A DNA stretch of 64,000 nucleotides from Gimesia algae (lineage in GTDB: Bacteria > Planctomycetota > Planctomycetia > Planctomycetales > Planctomycetaceae), in the NCBI RefSeq assembly GCF_007746795.1, contig NZ_CP036343.1:6338357-6402356 (forward strand). Direction: 5' to 3'. Shown piece by piece: positions 55,454 to 63,935 of the stretch. Position 1 is the first letter of the stretch; each line of letters starts with the position of its first letter. Under the pieces are notes generated by a model that saw only the letters and a program-made list of their open reading frames with translations, searched no databases and had not been told where the DNA came from. Position numbers and translations under genes: made by a program.

Positions 55454-56206
55454 CTATTTTCTCATAATAAGTGGGGCTATACGGTTACACGCTTCAAATA
55501 ACCCATGCGCCCCTCCAGCTAATACACCCGAAACTCGATAGGTCAAGCCAACAACAAATTGATAGGCTGCCTCTCTAATAATTTCATCTGCATTCAAAAC
55601 AAGAGGATATTTTCCAGGTTCGGGACCATTAAGATTAAAGACAGCTTTTTCAAGAAAATTGTGTGTTGTTGCATCGATCAATGAAATAGCAACGTTTGCA
55701 TTCCTTTGCTCGTGAATCGGAACCTGAGATGTTTTTAATGAAGGGTATATGTCAACTATTTTTTTTTGAAGATTCAGAACAATACAAACTAGATAGCCAC
55801 CTATTCTTACTGGAAAAGAAACATAGTAGTAGTTTTGACTTGAAGCATTTTCATAGATTATTTTTATAACAGCATCTCGGACTGAACGATTAAATAACGA
55901 ATTACGATGAGATTTTTGAGCTATCGGATGGGTGTGAATGATCTCACTCTCGGGGTAGGTTTCTAAGATTTCACTTGCAAGATTTAGTGTTGAATCAAAT
56001 GCTTTAGATTGGATCCAGAAATCATTCTCTGGTTCAACACAAGCAGGGTAACGGTCTGATTGATTATCTACTAAAACACCAACAAGGAATATTTCAGGCT
56101 CAAATTGATCATCTAAAAGTGAGAAGACTTTTTTGGCTGCAAACTCTACCCCAAAACGAAAATGTCCTTGAAAGCTCCACATAAAATGATCAATCACATA
56201 CCCCAT
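55454..56206 (-). CDS. N-terminal sensor-like domain of the frameshifted DAC protein
   Basis: A 250-residue frame from ATG 56206 (AGGAAG 8 bases before). It has alternating strands and helices (FRFGVEFAAKKVFSLLDD, YYVSFPVRIGGYLVCIVLNL) and ends AGGAHGLFEACNRI before running into a stop at 55454. In the -1 frame the text continues SPTYYEKIVGKGCLLLADKD into the DAC half. I take it as the N-terminal sensory domain (DACNV-like, by memory) of a single two-domain protein of about 580 residues. The HTHP sequence is not a JAMM motif, because the required Ser-x2-Asp spacing is absent. Confidence 0.65.
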   Translation of the reverse strand: MGYVIDHFMWSFQGHFRFGVEFAAKKVFSLLDDQFEPEIFLVGVLVDNQSDRYPACVEPENDFWIQSKAFDSTLNLASEILETYPESEIIHTHPIAQKSHRNSLFNRSVRDAVIKIIYENASSQNYYYVSFPVRIGGYLVCIVLNLQKKIVDIYPSLKTSQVPIHEQRNANVAISLIDATTHNFLEKAVFNLNGPEPGKYPLVLNADEIIREAAYQFVVGLTYRVSGVLAGGAHGLFEACNRIAPLIMRK

Positions 56207-56239
56207 ATTTATATCTTCCTAAATAAATGTATAAAAGAT

Positions 56240-57595
56240 TCAGCCTTCTTCCGATTTGTGTTTTTTTCTCCAGCCCGTTTTGACTTCGGGGGGCTGATGG
56301 TCGGAATAGAGTTGTTTGATGTGCACTTTAGGGTCGCCGGTGATCAGTCGGGAGCGGCGGGTTTTCCAGATGTAGTTCCAGCACCAGTCGAGCATCACCT
56401 TAAAGCGGTTGCGAAAGCCGACCAGGAACATCACGTGTAGAATGTTCCAGGAGATCCAGCCCAGAATGCCGCCGTAATGAATCTTGCCGATCGCGGCGAT
56501 GGCATTACCGCGACCGATCATCGCCATGGAACCTTTGTCATAATAACTGAACTGCGGCCGTTCTTTCGGTGCGTTCCCGTTGATTTCCTGTTTGATAATC
56601 TCCGCTACGAAACGCCCGGTTTGAATCGCGCCCTGCGCCAGACCGGGAACCGGTTTGCCGGTTTTAGCATCAGTCGCATGCGCGGCATCGCCGACGACAA
56701 AAACTTCGGGATGTCCGGGAATCGACATATCGGGTCCCACAACAATCCGGCTGCCTCGATCAACTTCAGTGTCCAGTGTTTTCGCCAGATCCTGTCCCTG
56801 CACTCCCGCAGCCCAGAAGACGTTCTCTGCATTAATCGTTTCCTCGCCAATTTTCACGCCATCGACTGTCACATCAGTCACATGCACATTCAAATGGATT
56901 TCGACCCCCATCTTTTCCAGTACTTTCTGAGCGAGGGCACTCAGGTCTTCGGGCATGGGGCCGACCAGCCGCGAACCACCATCAACGAGAATCACGCGGG
57001 CCATATCACAATGGATATTTCGAAATTCACGCGGCAGGGTTTCAGACGCGACTTCTTTGATCGCGCCCGCCAGTTCGACTCCCGTCGGTCCGCCCCCCAC
57101 AACCACGAACGTCAGAATTTTACGACGGGCTTCTTCATCGGCTTCCCATTCCGCCTCTTCAAACGCGAGATACAGACGCCTGCGGATTTCCAGCGCATCA
57201 TCAATCGACTTCAATCCCGGTGCGTGCACACGATATTCATCGTGACCGAAATACGACTGCCGGGCACCAGTGGCGATAACCAGGTAATCGTAGTCGAGTT
57301 CGCCGCCATCAAAACAGACCAGCTTTTTATCAAAGTCAATCGCAGTGACCTCCCCCAACGCGACGTGCACGTTTTTCTGTTTCCAGAGAATCCTGCGAAT
57401 CGGTGCCGCGATATTCGCCGGATCCAGTTCGCCCGTCGCCACCTGGTACAGCAGAGGCTGAAACAGGTGGTAATTCCGTTTGTCAATCAGATCGATTTCG
57501 ACGGCTTCATTTTTGAATGCTTTGGCAACATTGATGCCGCCAAAACCTCCTCCGATGACGACAATCCTTGGCAAATCCGAAGAAGTCCGATTCAT
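56240..57595 (-). CDS. ndh: type II NADH dehydrogenase (NDH-2)
   Basis: A 451-residue FAD enzyme. The first dinucleotide fold begins IVVIGGGFGGINVAKAF (FAD) and the second has VVVGGGPTGVELAGAI (NADH). The typical FAD-site phrases VFVVGDAAH and VPGLAQGAIQTG are present, and KGSMAMIGRGNAIAAIG plus a hydrophobic helix (ILGWISWNILHVMFLVGF) close the protein, giving monotopic membrane attachment. It oxidises NADH and reduces quinone without pumping protons. The C-terminus (about 400-451) is basic. It is a single-gene unit here. Confidence 0.92.
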   Translation of the reverse strand: MNRTSSDLPRIVVIGGGFGGINVAKAFKNEAVEIDLIDKRNYHLFQPLLYQVATGELDPANIAAPIRRILWKQKNVHVALGEVTAIDFDKKLVCFDGGELDYDYLVIATGARQSYFGHDEYRVHAPGLKSIDDALEIRRRLYLAFEEAEWEADEEARRKILTFVVVGGGPTGVELAGAIKEVASETLPREFRNIHCDMARVILVDGGSRLVGPMPEDLSALAQKVLEKMGVEIHLNVHVTDVTVDGVKIGEETINAENVFWAAGVQGQDLAKTLDTEVDRGSRIVVGPDMSIPGHPEVFVVGDAAHATDAKTGKPVPGLAQGAIQTGRFVAEIIKQEINGNAPKERPQFSYYDKGSMAMIGRGNAIAAIGKIHYGGILGWISWNILHVMFLVGFRNRFKVMLDWCWNYIWKTRRSRLITGDPKVHIKQLYSDHQPPEVKTGWRKKHKSEEG

Positions 57596-57659
57596 AGTGA
57601 TCTCAATTCCTGAAGTGAGTAGGGCAGTACAGAATTCCGGGGGACGTCAGCGGCGTCTG

Positions 57660-58916
57660 TCAGTCGAATACGTGTCCGTGATCATAACGTTCGTCGATGC
57701 CGGCGGCTTCGGTCAGAGCGGCGACGTTGGACTTGGTGAAGAAGCCCTCGTATTTGTGACAGCGTTCCACATACTCGGTGATCAGAATCGAATACTGGGA
57801 GTGCTTGGAGAAAATCTGCTTCAGATTGGGTTCATCCAGGCATTCTCCGACGACATGTGCCAGGAATGGAATGCCTTTGTCCTTAAGGGTCTGCACGACG
57901 TAATCCACGTTCTTTTCACCGCCCCGATGATCACCGTCGAGGACTTCATAAGCCACGTGATGCAGTCGGCGTCCATAATTGCGAACGAAGTCTTCGGTAG
58001 GCATCGGCAGATTTTCGAAGGAGTTCACGAAGGAAGGCGTATTGTTCGCAGTAAAGACCTTGGCGGGCGATTTTTTATCATTATCGACATAGCCATTCCG
58101 CGTCACGTTCGTGGAGGAGTTCATCTCCGCAATATTGTAGGCGCCCCAGAAGTAATGGTTGGACATGGTGAGAAATTCAAGGATGGCATCTTCCCGCTCA
58201 CCGGCCAGAATCCGGGTGGCCAGATGGTCGACGCCCAGCACCAGCTTATTCAATTTGTGCGCTTCGCCAAAGGCAAGCACCTGGTTCAGCGACTCCATCA
58301 CTTCAGGTTCCAGTTCGAAAGGTTTTCCCAGTTGGAGCACATCGTAGTCATCGATGTCTTCCTGGGTGTAGCCGACCCGGTTACAGGTAAAATCGGAAGG
58401 AAAAGTGAATACAAAATGCGCATCGGTAAAGAACGGGTTTTTCGTTTCGTGGTGGTAGTTAAAGCGCACACTGTGCGATTCGAGCGTGCTCCGTGTCTCG
58501 TTGACATCTTTCGTGCTGAAGATCTCACCGATGTAACGGGCATTAGGCTTTTTGCTGGAGAGCGGGTAGAGCCGATTGAACATGGTGATTTCGTCGGCGT
58601 AGTCCTGCTCCAGCGGCTCCAGGATGAACATCCGCGGATAATCGGGATGTGAAGTGAGGATATACACATTGTGCGTATTATTTCTGAAAGCCGCAGAAAA
58701 ACGATAGGGGCTCATCAGGTAGAGTTCATGCAGGTAAGGCAGGACTTCGCCTGTTTCCACCTGCAGCACGATGCCGCGCATGGTCCCGAGCAGGTCTTCG
58801 ATGCCACTGGACTTGCGGCGTTCGAAAATCTTCATCCGGTAGTCTTCAAAAAACTCCGAGTTCTTTTTGTCGCCGCCCGGTTGATACTCTAATGTATTGA
58901 TACTCACTGGAAACAT
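57660..58916 (-). CDS. VOC-superfamily protein resembling 4-hydroxyphenylpyruvate dioxygenase
   Basis: A 418-residue protein; ATG 58916 follows AGGAAAGGG. The second half looks like the HPPD double glyoxalase fold: GVDHLATRILAGERED (first His), GRRLHHVAYEVLDGD (second His), DYVVQTLKDKGIPFL, FSKHSQYSILITEYVER (Glu ligand). This His-His-Glu set is what HPPD and HMS use to bind iron. The N-terminal 190 residues (GTMRGIVLQVETGEV, YILTSHPDYPRMFILEPLEQ) form an extra or degenerate domain. I would call it an HPPD-like oxygenase of unknown substrate; no tyrosine-degradation genes adjoin. Confidence 0.75.
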   Translation of the reverse strand: MFPVSINTLEYQPGGDKKNSEFFEDYRMKIFERRKSSGIEDLLGTMRGIVLQVETGEVLPYLHELYLMSPYRFSAAFRNNTHNVYILTSHPDYPRMFILEPLEQDYADEITMFNRLYPLSSKKPNARYIGEIFSTKDVNETRSTLESHSVRFNYHHETKNPFFTDAHFVFTFPSDFTCNRVGYTQEDIDDYDVLQLGKPFELEPEVMESLNQVLAFGEAHKLNKLVLGVDHLATRILAGEREDAILEFLTMSNHYFWGAYNIAEMNSSTNVTRNGYVDNDKKSPAKVFTANNTPSFVNSFENLPMPTEDFVRNYGRRLHHVAYEVLDGDHRGGEKNVDYVVQTLKDKGIPFLAHVVGECLDEPNLKQIFSKHSQYSILITEYVERCHKYEGFFTKSNVAALTEAAGIDERYDHGHVFD

Positions 58917-59225
58917 CCCTTTCCTGAAACTGTGATGCGTTTGATTTTCTGGTTTGAATATACCTGAAAGGAACTGCAGACGCCGCGACTCCCTTAACCG
59001 GTTTCAAAGACTGCAGCAGACCTTATGTTACCGCACAAATTTGGTTTTGTAATGTTTGTATTGCTTTCTTTTCATTTTTTTCACAGGCAGTCTGCGTTCC
59101 TGCGAAAATGAGTTGCGGCAAAAGTGGAATTTCGCCACGTAGATTCGGAATGACAGGCACGGCATTTGAAGTTATGCTGAATTTCTGGAAACCATCTCGA
59201 TTTAACTGGGGAAAGATTCTGACCA
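58917..59225. other. divergent intergenic region, no gene seen
   Basis: 309 bases between the VOC-protein start (minus) and the sulfatase start (plus). T-rich around 59040-59090. Both promoters must lie here; no clear box or operator could be fixed. Confidence 0.4.
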
Positions 59226-60698
59226 ATGAAACGCGCCGATTTTCATGCCATGCGAGACTACTGGGTCCCGCTTATCCAATTTCTGTCCCTCTGTATTTTC
59301 CTCGGCTGTCATTGGATGATTGCCGCAGCGGAACCCGTGCGTTCTCCCAATATTGTGCTGATTATCTCAGACGATCAGACATTTCGTGATTTCGGCTTCA
59401 TGGGTAACACAGAGATTCAGACACCTCACATCGATCGTCTGGCGGCACAGTCGGCCCGGTATGTGAATGGTTATCTGCCGACCAGTGTCTGCAGCCCCTC
59501 GCTGGCGACCCTGCTGACCGGCCTGTATCCGCATCAAAGCGGGATTCACTACAATCATCCGCCACCAGGTAACAGCGCCTTTAACAAAATGACATCCCGC
59601 AGGGAATACGAGTCGACCCGCAGCCAGGCGTTTCAACTGATCCAGAACGTCGATACACTGCCACGCATTCTGGCGGCAAACGGTTATCGCTGTCTGCAGA
59701 CGGGCAAATTCTGGGAAGGCCATTATCGCAACGCCGGCTTTACCGAAGGCATGACCATTTTTGAACCGGTTCCCGGACAGTCGTTCGGCGGCAATCGCCG
59801 GCTGGCAAACGGCGAGTTGGCGGCTCACGGTAATGGAGACTGGGGATTGAAAATCGGTCGGGAAACCATGCAGCCGATTTATGATTTCGTCAAGGACTGC
59901 GAACAGAAATCAACGCCGTGGCTGGTCTGGTATGCTCCCTATCTGCCTCATCAGCCTCACGATTCACCTCGAAAATATTTCGACCTGTATCGCAACAATC
60001 CGCGTGTGGCAAAAAATGAAATCGCGTATTACGCCAGTTGTTCGCAGTTCGATGATACCGTGGGAGAACTGGTCCAGTTTGTGGAACAGCAGGCCGACCC
60101 GAACAATACATTGTTTCTGTTCGTCGTTGACAATGGCTGGACGCCGGGCGAAAAACCGATGCAGCCACGCGAGAATTTTCATCATACCAAAGAGAGTAAA
60201 CGCTCCCCCTATGAAGATGGTCTGCGGACTCCGATCTTGATTCGCTGGGACGGGCACACCAAACCCGCCACGCACAGGGCGCTGGTCAGCAGCATGGATA
60301 TCGTGCCCACACTGCTGCACGCAGCCGGGCAGGCGAAACAAGCCGCGAAGCTGCCGGGAGTAAATCTGCTGCCATCGGCGCGCGGAGTAGCAAAATTGCC
60401 GCAAGACCGGGCCGTCTACGGAGAAGTCTTTCCCGGGGATGCTGCGGCATTGAACCAGCCGAAACGTGAAGTCGCGCACCGCTGGATTCGTAAAGGCAAC
60501 CTGAAGCTGATTACTTCACATAATCCGAATGCACAAGGAAAAACGTGGAACAATTACACCCGAGGCGATGTGCTGTTCGACCTGGAACATGATCCAGGAG
60601 AGACGAAGAACCTGATCAACGATCCCGATTCTACCGAGTCCCTGGCAGAACTGCGACAGTTACTGGATGCCTGGTGGAACCCTGCGAAAACCGATTAA
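59226..60698 (+). CDS. secreted sulfatase with non-canonical signature (C-S-P-S-L)
   Basis: A 490-residue sulfatase-family protein. The signal peptide spans about 1-35 and contains IFLGC, a possible but unusual lipobox. Metal site ISDDQTF, nucleophile region SVC89-S-P-S-L93-ATLLTG, FVVDNGWTPGEK and LVSSMDIVPTLL are in the right order. The signature Arg of CxPxR is Leu, so standard FGE recognition is doubtful, though the formylglycine Cys remains. It may use another maturation route or belong to a natural CxPSL subgroup. The stop codon lies at the edge of a dispersed repeat copy. Confidence 0.88.
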   Translation: MKRADFHAMRDYWVPLIQFLSLCIFLGCHWMIAAAEPVRSPNIVLIISDDQTFRDFGFMGNTEIQTPHIDRLAAQSARYVNGYLPTSVCSPSLATLLTGLYPHQSGIHYNHPPPGNSAFNKMTSRREYESTRSQAFQLIQNVDTLPRILAANGYRCLQTGKFWEGHYRNAGFTEGMTIFEPVPGQSFGGNRRLANGELAAHGNGDWGLKIGRETMQPIYDFVKDCEQKSTPWLVWYAPYLPHQPHDSPRKYFDLYRNNPRVAKNEIAYYASCSQFDDTVGELVQFVEQQADPNNTLFLFVVDNGWTPGEKPMQPRENFHHTKESKRSPYEDGLRTPILIRWDGHTKPATHRALVSSMDIVPTLLHAAGQAKQAAKLPGVNLLPSARGVAKLPQDRAVYGEVFPGDAAALNQPKREVAHRWIRKGNLKLITSHNPNAQGKTWNNYTRGDVLFDLEHDPGETKNLINDPDSTESLAELRQLLDAWWNPAKTD

Positions 60699-60729
60699 AT
60701 TGTGTCCAGTTTTACTGTAGCGTCTCCAA
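60696..60729 (+). repeat. copy of a ~34-bp dispersed repeat
   Basis: Begins at the sulfatase stop codon TAA and carries the core TGTGTCCAGTTTTACTG (60701-60717) followed by TAGCGTCTCCAA. It is the best reference copy: its left half equals the copy at 39216, its right half the copy at 51354. Confidence 0.6.
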
Positions 60730-60800
60730 TGCCATTTGAATCGAGTATAATAGACCGAAAGACGCTCTGGTCAAATGCGATGCGTTCCAGCAACAAACGC

Positions 60801-61484
60801 TTATAAAATCCCATATTTCGCGAACGCTTCGGTCGCGGACATGCCGTTCTTGATGCTGTCGCGGAATGTGTTTTCTTCGTGTACTTTTTTCCAGGCGGAC
60901 TGAATCACTTCGGCTTCGACGGCCTGGGGTACGACGGCGATGCCGTCCACATCGGCAAACACCAGATCGCCGGGCGCAAAGTAAACGCCACCGATTTCCA
61001 CGGGCACATCAACGTCGATAATTCGTTGACGGTCCTTACTGTCATAGGGAGAGGTTCCGACAGCCCAGACGGGAAACTGCATGGATCGCATCTGACGAAC
61101 ATCACGAACCGCACCATCGATGATGGCACCCGCACAGCCCCGATGTTTGACGGCGGTGGAAAGCAATTCGCCCCAGATCCCCGAGCGCATTGAACCGCTG
61201 GCGGCGGCAATGAAGACTTCATCGGCGTTGATCGAGTCGACGGCTTTCAGTTCCAGTTCATAAGGGCTGGGATCGACATGGTACATGTCAGCCCAGAGGC
61301 TGGTTTTGCAGCGTCCGACGACGACCGATTCTACAGTCATCGGCAGCAACTCTTTACGCGGCGACTGATTCGTGTACCCCAGCGCATCGAGGGCGTCACA
61401 GATAATCGCTGAGTGCAGATGCTCCCGCATCATGTCAAACGTGATGGTTTCCGGCGTGATGGTTTCCGGTTGTGGCTGATTCAT
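60801..61484 (-). CDS. RraA-family protein (HMG/CHA aldolase-like)
   Basis: A 227-residue protein from ATG 61484 with GAGG 6 bases upstream; the frame is open to 61595 but that part overlaps the IclR gene. The RraA/DlpA-type core is plain: SAIICDALDALGYTNQ, CAGAIIDGAVRDVRQMRSMQFPVWA and DLVFADVDGIAVVP. The GAxxDGxVRD motif binds the pyruvate-type substrate and the metal. Metabolic RraA homologues are aldolases or decarboxylases for 4-hydroxy-4-methyl-2-oxoglutarate-like acids, not RNase E regulators. It starts 7 bases after the IclR gene, so the two are coupled. Confidence 0.88.
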   Translation of the reverse strand: MNQPQPETITPETITFDMMREHLHSAIICDALDALGYTNQSPRKELLPMTVESVVVGRCKTSLWADMYHVDPSPYELELKAVDSINADEVFIAAASGSMRSGIWGELLSTAVKHRGCAGAIIDGAVRDVRQMRSMQFPVWAVGTSPYDSKDRQRIIDVDVPVEIGGVYFAPGDLVFADVDGIAVVPQAVEAEVIQSAWKKVHEENTFRDSIKNGMSATEAFAKYGIL

Positions 61485-61491
61485 GGTTGCC

Positions 61492-62262
61492 TCATATCTG
61501 GGATTGAAGTTGCTGAGAAATCTTTCGTGCTGTCCGCACCACGGCTTTGATAAATCGCTGCAGCGCTTTCGTGTCGGCGCGTGCTGTGGGCACACTCAGG
61601 CTGATGGCGGCAACGATCTGCTCCCCATCGAACAGGGGGGCTCCGATGCAGGTGACGCCGACATCGTTCTGATCCTGCTCGACGGAATAACCATCGGCCT
61701 GGGTCTGTTGATGGATTTTACGAAGCTGTTTGAGATCGATGATCGTTTCCGTCGTGCGGGCGACCAGTCGGGTTCGCGCGATTAAAGCATTCCATGCTTC
61801 GTCCGTCAGTTGTGAGGTGATCGCACGACCCAGTGAGGTCGAGTAAAAGGGATCGGTGCTGCTGGGCTCGACAATCCGCCTTAAGGGGTGGGTACTTTCC
61901 AGCACACTCAGGTAGCGAACATGAGTGCCCCGCAAGATGCCGAGATTCACGGTTTCCCCCGTCAGTTCATGCAGCTCCCTTAACAGTGGAGCCGCCAGTT
62001 CTGTTAAGCGATCTTCCAGAGAACCGGAAGCCAGTCGCCTGAGTTTCGGCGTGATCTGATACACGCCTTTTTCGACGCGGCTCACATATCCCAGCTCAAC
62101 CAGTTCCTGCAGAATCCGATGCACGGTCGGTTTGGGGAGCCCGAGTTCGTGTGCCATTTCTAATAGTGTCAGTGGACCATCGGCGGAAGCCAGTACCTCA
62201 AGTACCAGAAATGCCTTGCCCAGCGATGTGACTTCTTTGGTGACCAGCATTAAAATTGACAT
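61492..62262 (-). CDS. IclR-family transcriptional regulator
   Basis: A 256-residue regulator. Residues 10-75 form the winged helix (TLLEMAHELGLPKPTVHRILQELVELGYVSRVEKGVYQIT); about 85-250 form the GAF-like ligand domain (LAAPLLRELHELTGETVNLGIL, VEQDQNDVGVTCIGAPLFDGEQIVAAISLS). IclR proteins respond to small carboxylates and control catabolic genes. It heads a transcript with RraA and is divergent from the MlrC-like gene, so both units are likely targets. Start ATG 62262 or ATG 62250. Confidence 0.92.
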   Translation of the reverse strand: MSILMLVTKEVTSLGKAFLVLEVLASADGPLTLLEMAHELGLPKPTVHRILQELVELGYVSRVEKGVYQITPKLRRLASGSLEDRLTELAAPLLRELHELTGETVNLGILRGTHVRYLSVLESTHPLRRIVEPSSTDPFYSTSLGRAITSQLTDEAWNALIARTRLVARTTETIIDLKQLRKIHQQTQADGYSVEQDQNDVGVTCIGAPLFDGEQIVAAISLSVPTARADTKALQRFIKAVVRTARKISQQLQSQI

Positions 62263-62418
62263 TCAGAAAGACAGAAAACGAAGGAGTTACTGGCTGCTTG
62301 CAACCAGCCCTGTATTCCAATATACTGAATCCATTGTTCCATTTTAAGATATAACTGCTCGTTTTCTTATGGAATTCTGGTAGTCTCAAGTTTTGCCCGG
62401 TTCATAGAGGAGCCTCTC

Positions 62419-63891
62419 ATGCGTGTCGGAATCATCGCGTTGCAACACGAGTCCAATACGTTCATTCAGACGGCGACGGAACTGTCCGATTTTGAATATG
62501 ATGTGCTGGCGACCGGGGATGCGATATACCCGATCTTTGCAGATTCGGCCCATGAGATTGGCGGATTTTTTGCCAGTCTTGCTGAAACCGACATCGAAGC
62601 AGTGCCGATTTTTGTGGCCCGTGCGCTGCCTGGTGGAACAATCACCCAGCCGACTGTCGAAACATTGCTGCAACAGATGCTGGAAGAATTGAAAAACGCA
62701 GGCCCGCTGGATGGTCTGCTGGTTGCGCCGCATGGTGCAGGAGTCAGTGAAAACGCGCGTGACCTGGATGGGTACTGGCTGACGCAGGTCCGCGATGTGG
62801 TCGGTCCGGATCTTCCGATCATCTGTACTCTGGATGCACATGCAAATGTGTCACAAGCGATGATTGACGCCTGCAATGCGACGATTGTGTACCGTTCGAA
62901 TCCCCATATTGATCAACGCGAACGAGGTATTGAAGCGGCCCGGTTAATGCAACGCATTCTCAACGGTGAAGTCAAACCGACACAGGTGGCCTGCTTCGTC
63001 CCTGTGGCGATTAATATTGAGCGTCAGCATACATCGTCAGAACCCTGCGCCTCACTCTATCGACAGGCAGATGAAATGCTCAAAACGCCTGGCGTATTGA
63101 GTAACAGCATTATCCTGGGGTTCCCCTATGCTGACGTGTACGAGATGGGTTCGGGCTTCATAGTGGTGACCGATAATGATCGCAATCTGGCACAACAGTT
63201 GGCAGACCAGTTAGGCGAATCTTTGATTCAGCGTCGTGATGATTTTCGGGCACATCTGGTGGGCATCGACGAAGCGCTGGATCGAGTGGAACAGCTGGCG
63301 GGGCCAGTCTGCTTTCTGGATATGGGTGACAATATTGGTGGCGGCTCTCCCGCGGATGGCACAACGATTTTACATGCGATCAAACAGCGAGGCGGACCCA
63401 CCAGTTTTGCCTGTCTGTACGATCCGGAAGCCGCCCGGCAGGCGATTGCCGCGGGTCCAGGAGCCACACTGCCTCAACTGGCGATGGGAGGTAAGACCGA
63501 TGATCAACACGGCCCGCCGCTGATCGTCGACGTGACCGTGGTCAGCATCCACGACGGCCATTTTAAAGAACCGGAAGTCAGGCACGGCGGTAAAACCGAA
63601 TTTCAGATGGGGCCCACTGCGGTCGTGAAAACCGGCTTTGGTTTGACAGTCATGCTCAACAGTCATCGCACACCGCCGTTCAGTCTGAGACAGTTGACTT
63701 CCTGTGGCATTGAACCTGCCGACTACCAGATCCTGATTGCCAAGGGAGTCCAGGCACCGCTGGCCGCTTACAGCCCGGTCTGCCCGAACCTGATTCGCGT
63801 GAATACGCCGGGGGTGACTTCAGCTGACATGGAACAGTTTCAATATCAATACCGCCGTCAGCCTCTGTTTCCTTTTGAATCAATCGATTAA
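62419..63891 (+). CDS. M81-family metallopeptidase (MlrC-like)
   Basis: A 490-residue protein starting MRVGIIALQHESNTF, the hallmark opening of MlrC (microcystin-degradation C protein) relatives; the ATG follows GAGG by 7 bases. GLLVAPHGAGVSEN, CTLDAHANVS and RSNPHIDQRERG hold the Asp/His residues proposed to bind zinc in the N-terminal DUF1485 domain (about 1-290). The C-terminal MlrC domain follows with CFLDMGDNIGGGSPADGT. Most family members are found in amino-acid or amide catabolic clusters and not with microcystin; here it sits with IclR, RraA and an enolase-superfamily start, suggesting degradation of a small organic acid or amide. Confidence 0.9.
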   Translation: MRVGIIALQHESNTFIQTATELSDFEYDVLATGDAIYPIFADSAHEIGGFFASLAETDIEAVPIFVARALPGGTITQPTVETLLQQMLEELKNAGPLDGLLVAPHGAGVSENARDLDGYWLTQVRDVVGPDLPIICTLDAHANVSQAMIDACNATIVYRSNPHIDQRERGIEAARLMQRILNGEVKPTQVACFVPVAINIERQHTSSEPCASLYRQADEMLKTPGVLSNSIILGFPYADVYEMGSGFIVVTDNDRNLAQQLADQLGESLIQRRDDFRAHLVGIDEALDRVEQLAGPVCFLDMGDNIGGGSPADGTTILHAIKQRGGPTSFACLYDPEAARQAIAAGPGATLPQLAMGGKTDDQHGPPLIVDVTVVSIHDGHFKEPEVRHGGKTEFQMGPTAVVKTGFGLTVMLNSHRTPPFSLRQLTSCGIEPADYQILIAKGVQAPLAAYSPVCPNLIRVNTPGVTSADMEQFQYQYRRQPLFPFESID

Positions 63892-63935
63892 ACTGAATTC
63901 CACTTCGAGTCTTCCTCCACTTTGAAAGAGATCGT

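Noticed and set aside
55454-55490. Programmed -1 frameshifting in the DAC gene
   Set aside because: No X-XXY-YYZ slippery heptamer is present at the joint (the sequence is CGTATAGCCCCACTT), and no obvious downstream pseudoknot was seen; mutation or sequencing error is simpler.
55900-55960. JAMM/MPN protease motif suggested by HTHP
   Set aside because: The required HxH-x7-S-x2-D spacing is missing.
56477-58652. Long antisense frames (378 and 390 residues) over the NADH dehydrogenase and VOC genes
   Set aside because: Both are shadows of strongly supported minus-strand genes and show no recognisable protein features.
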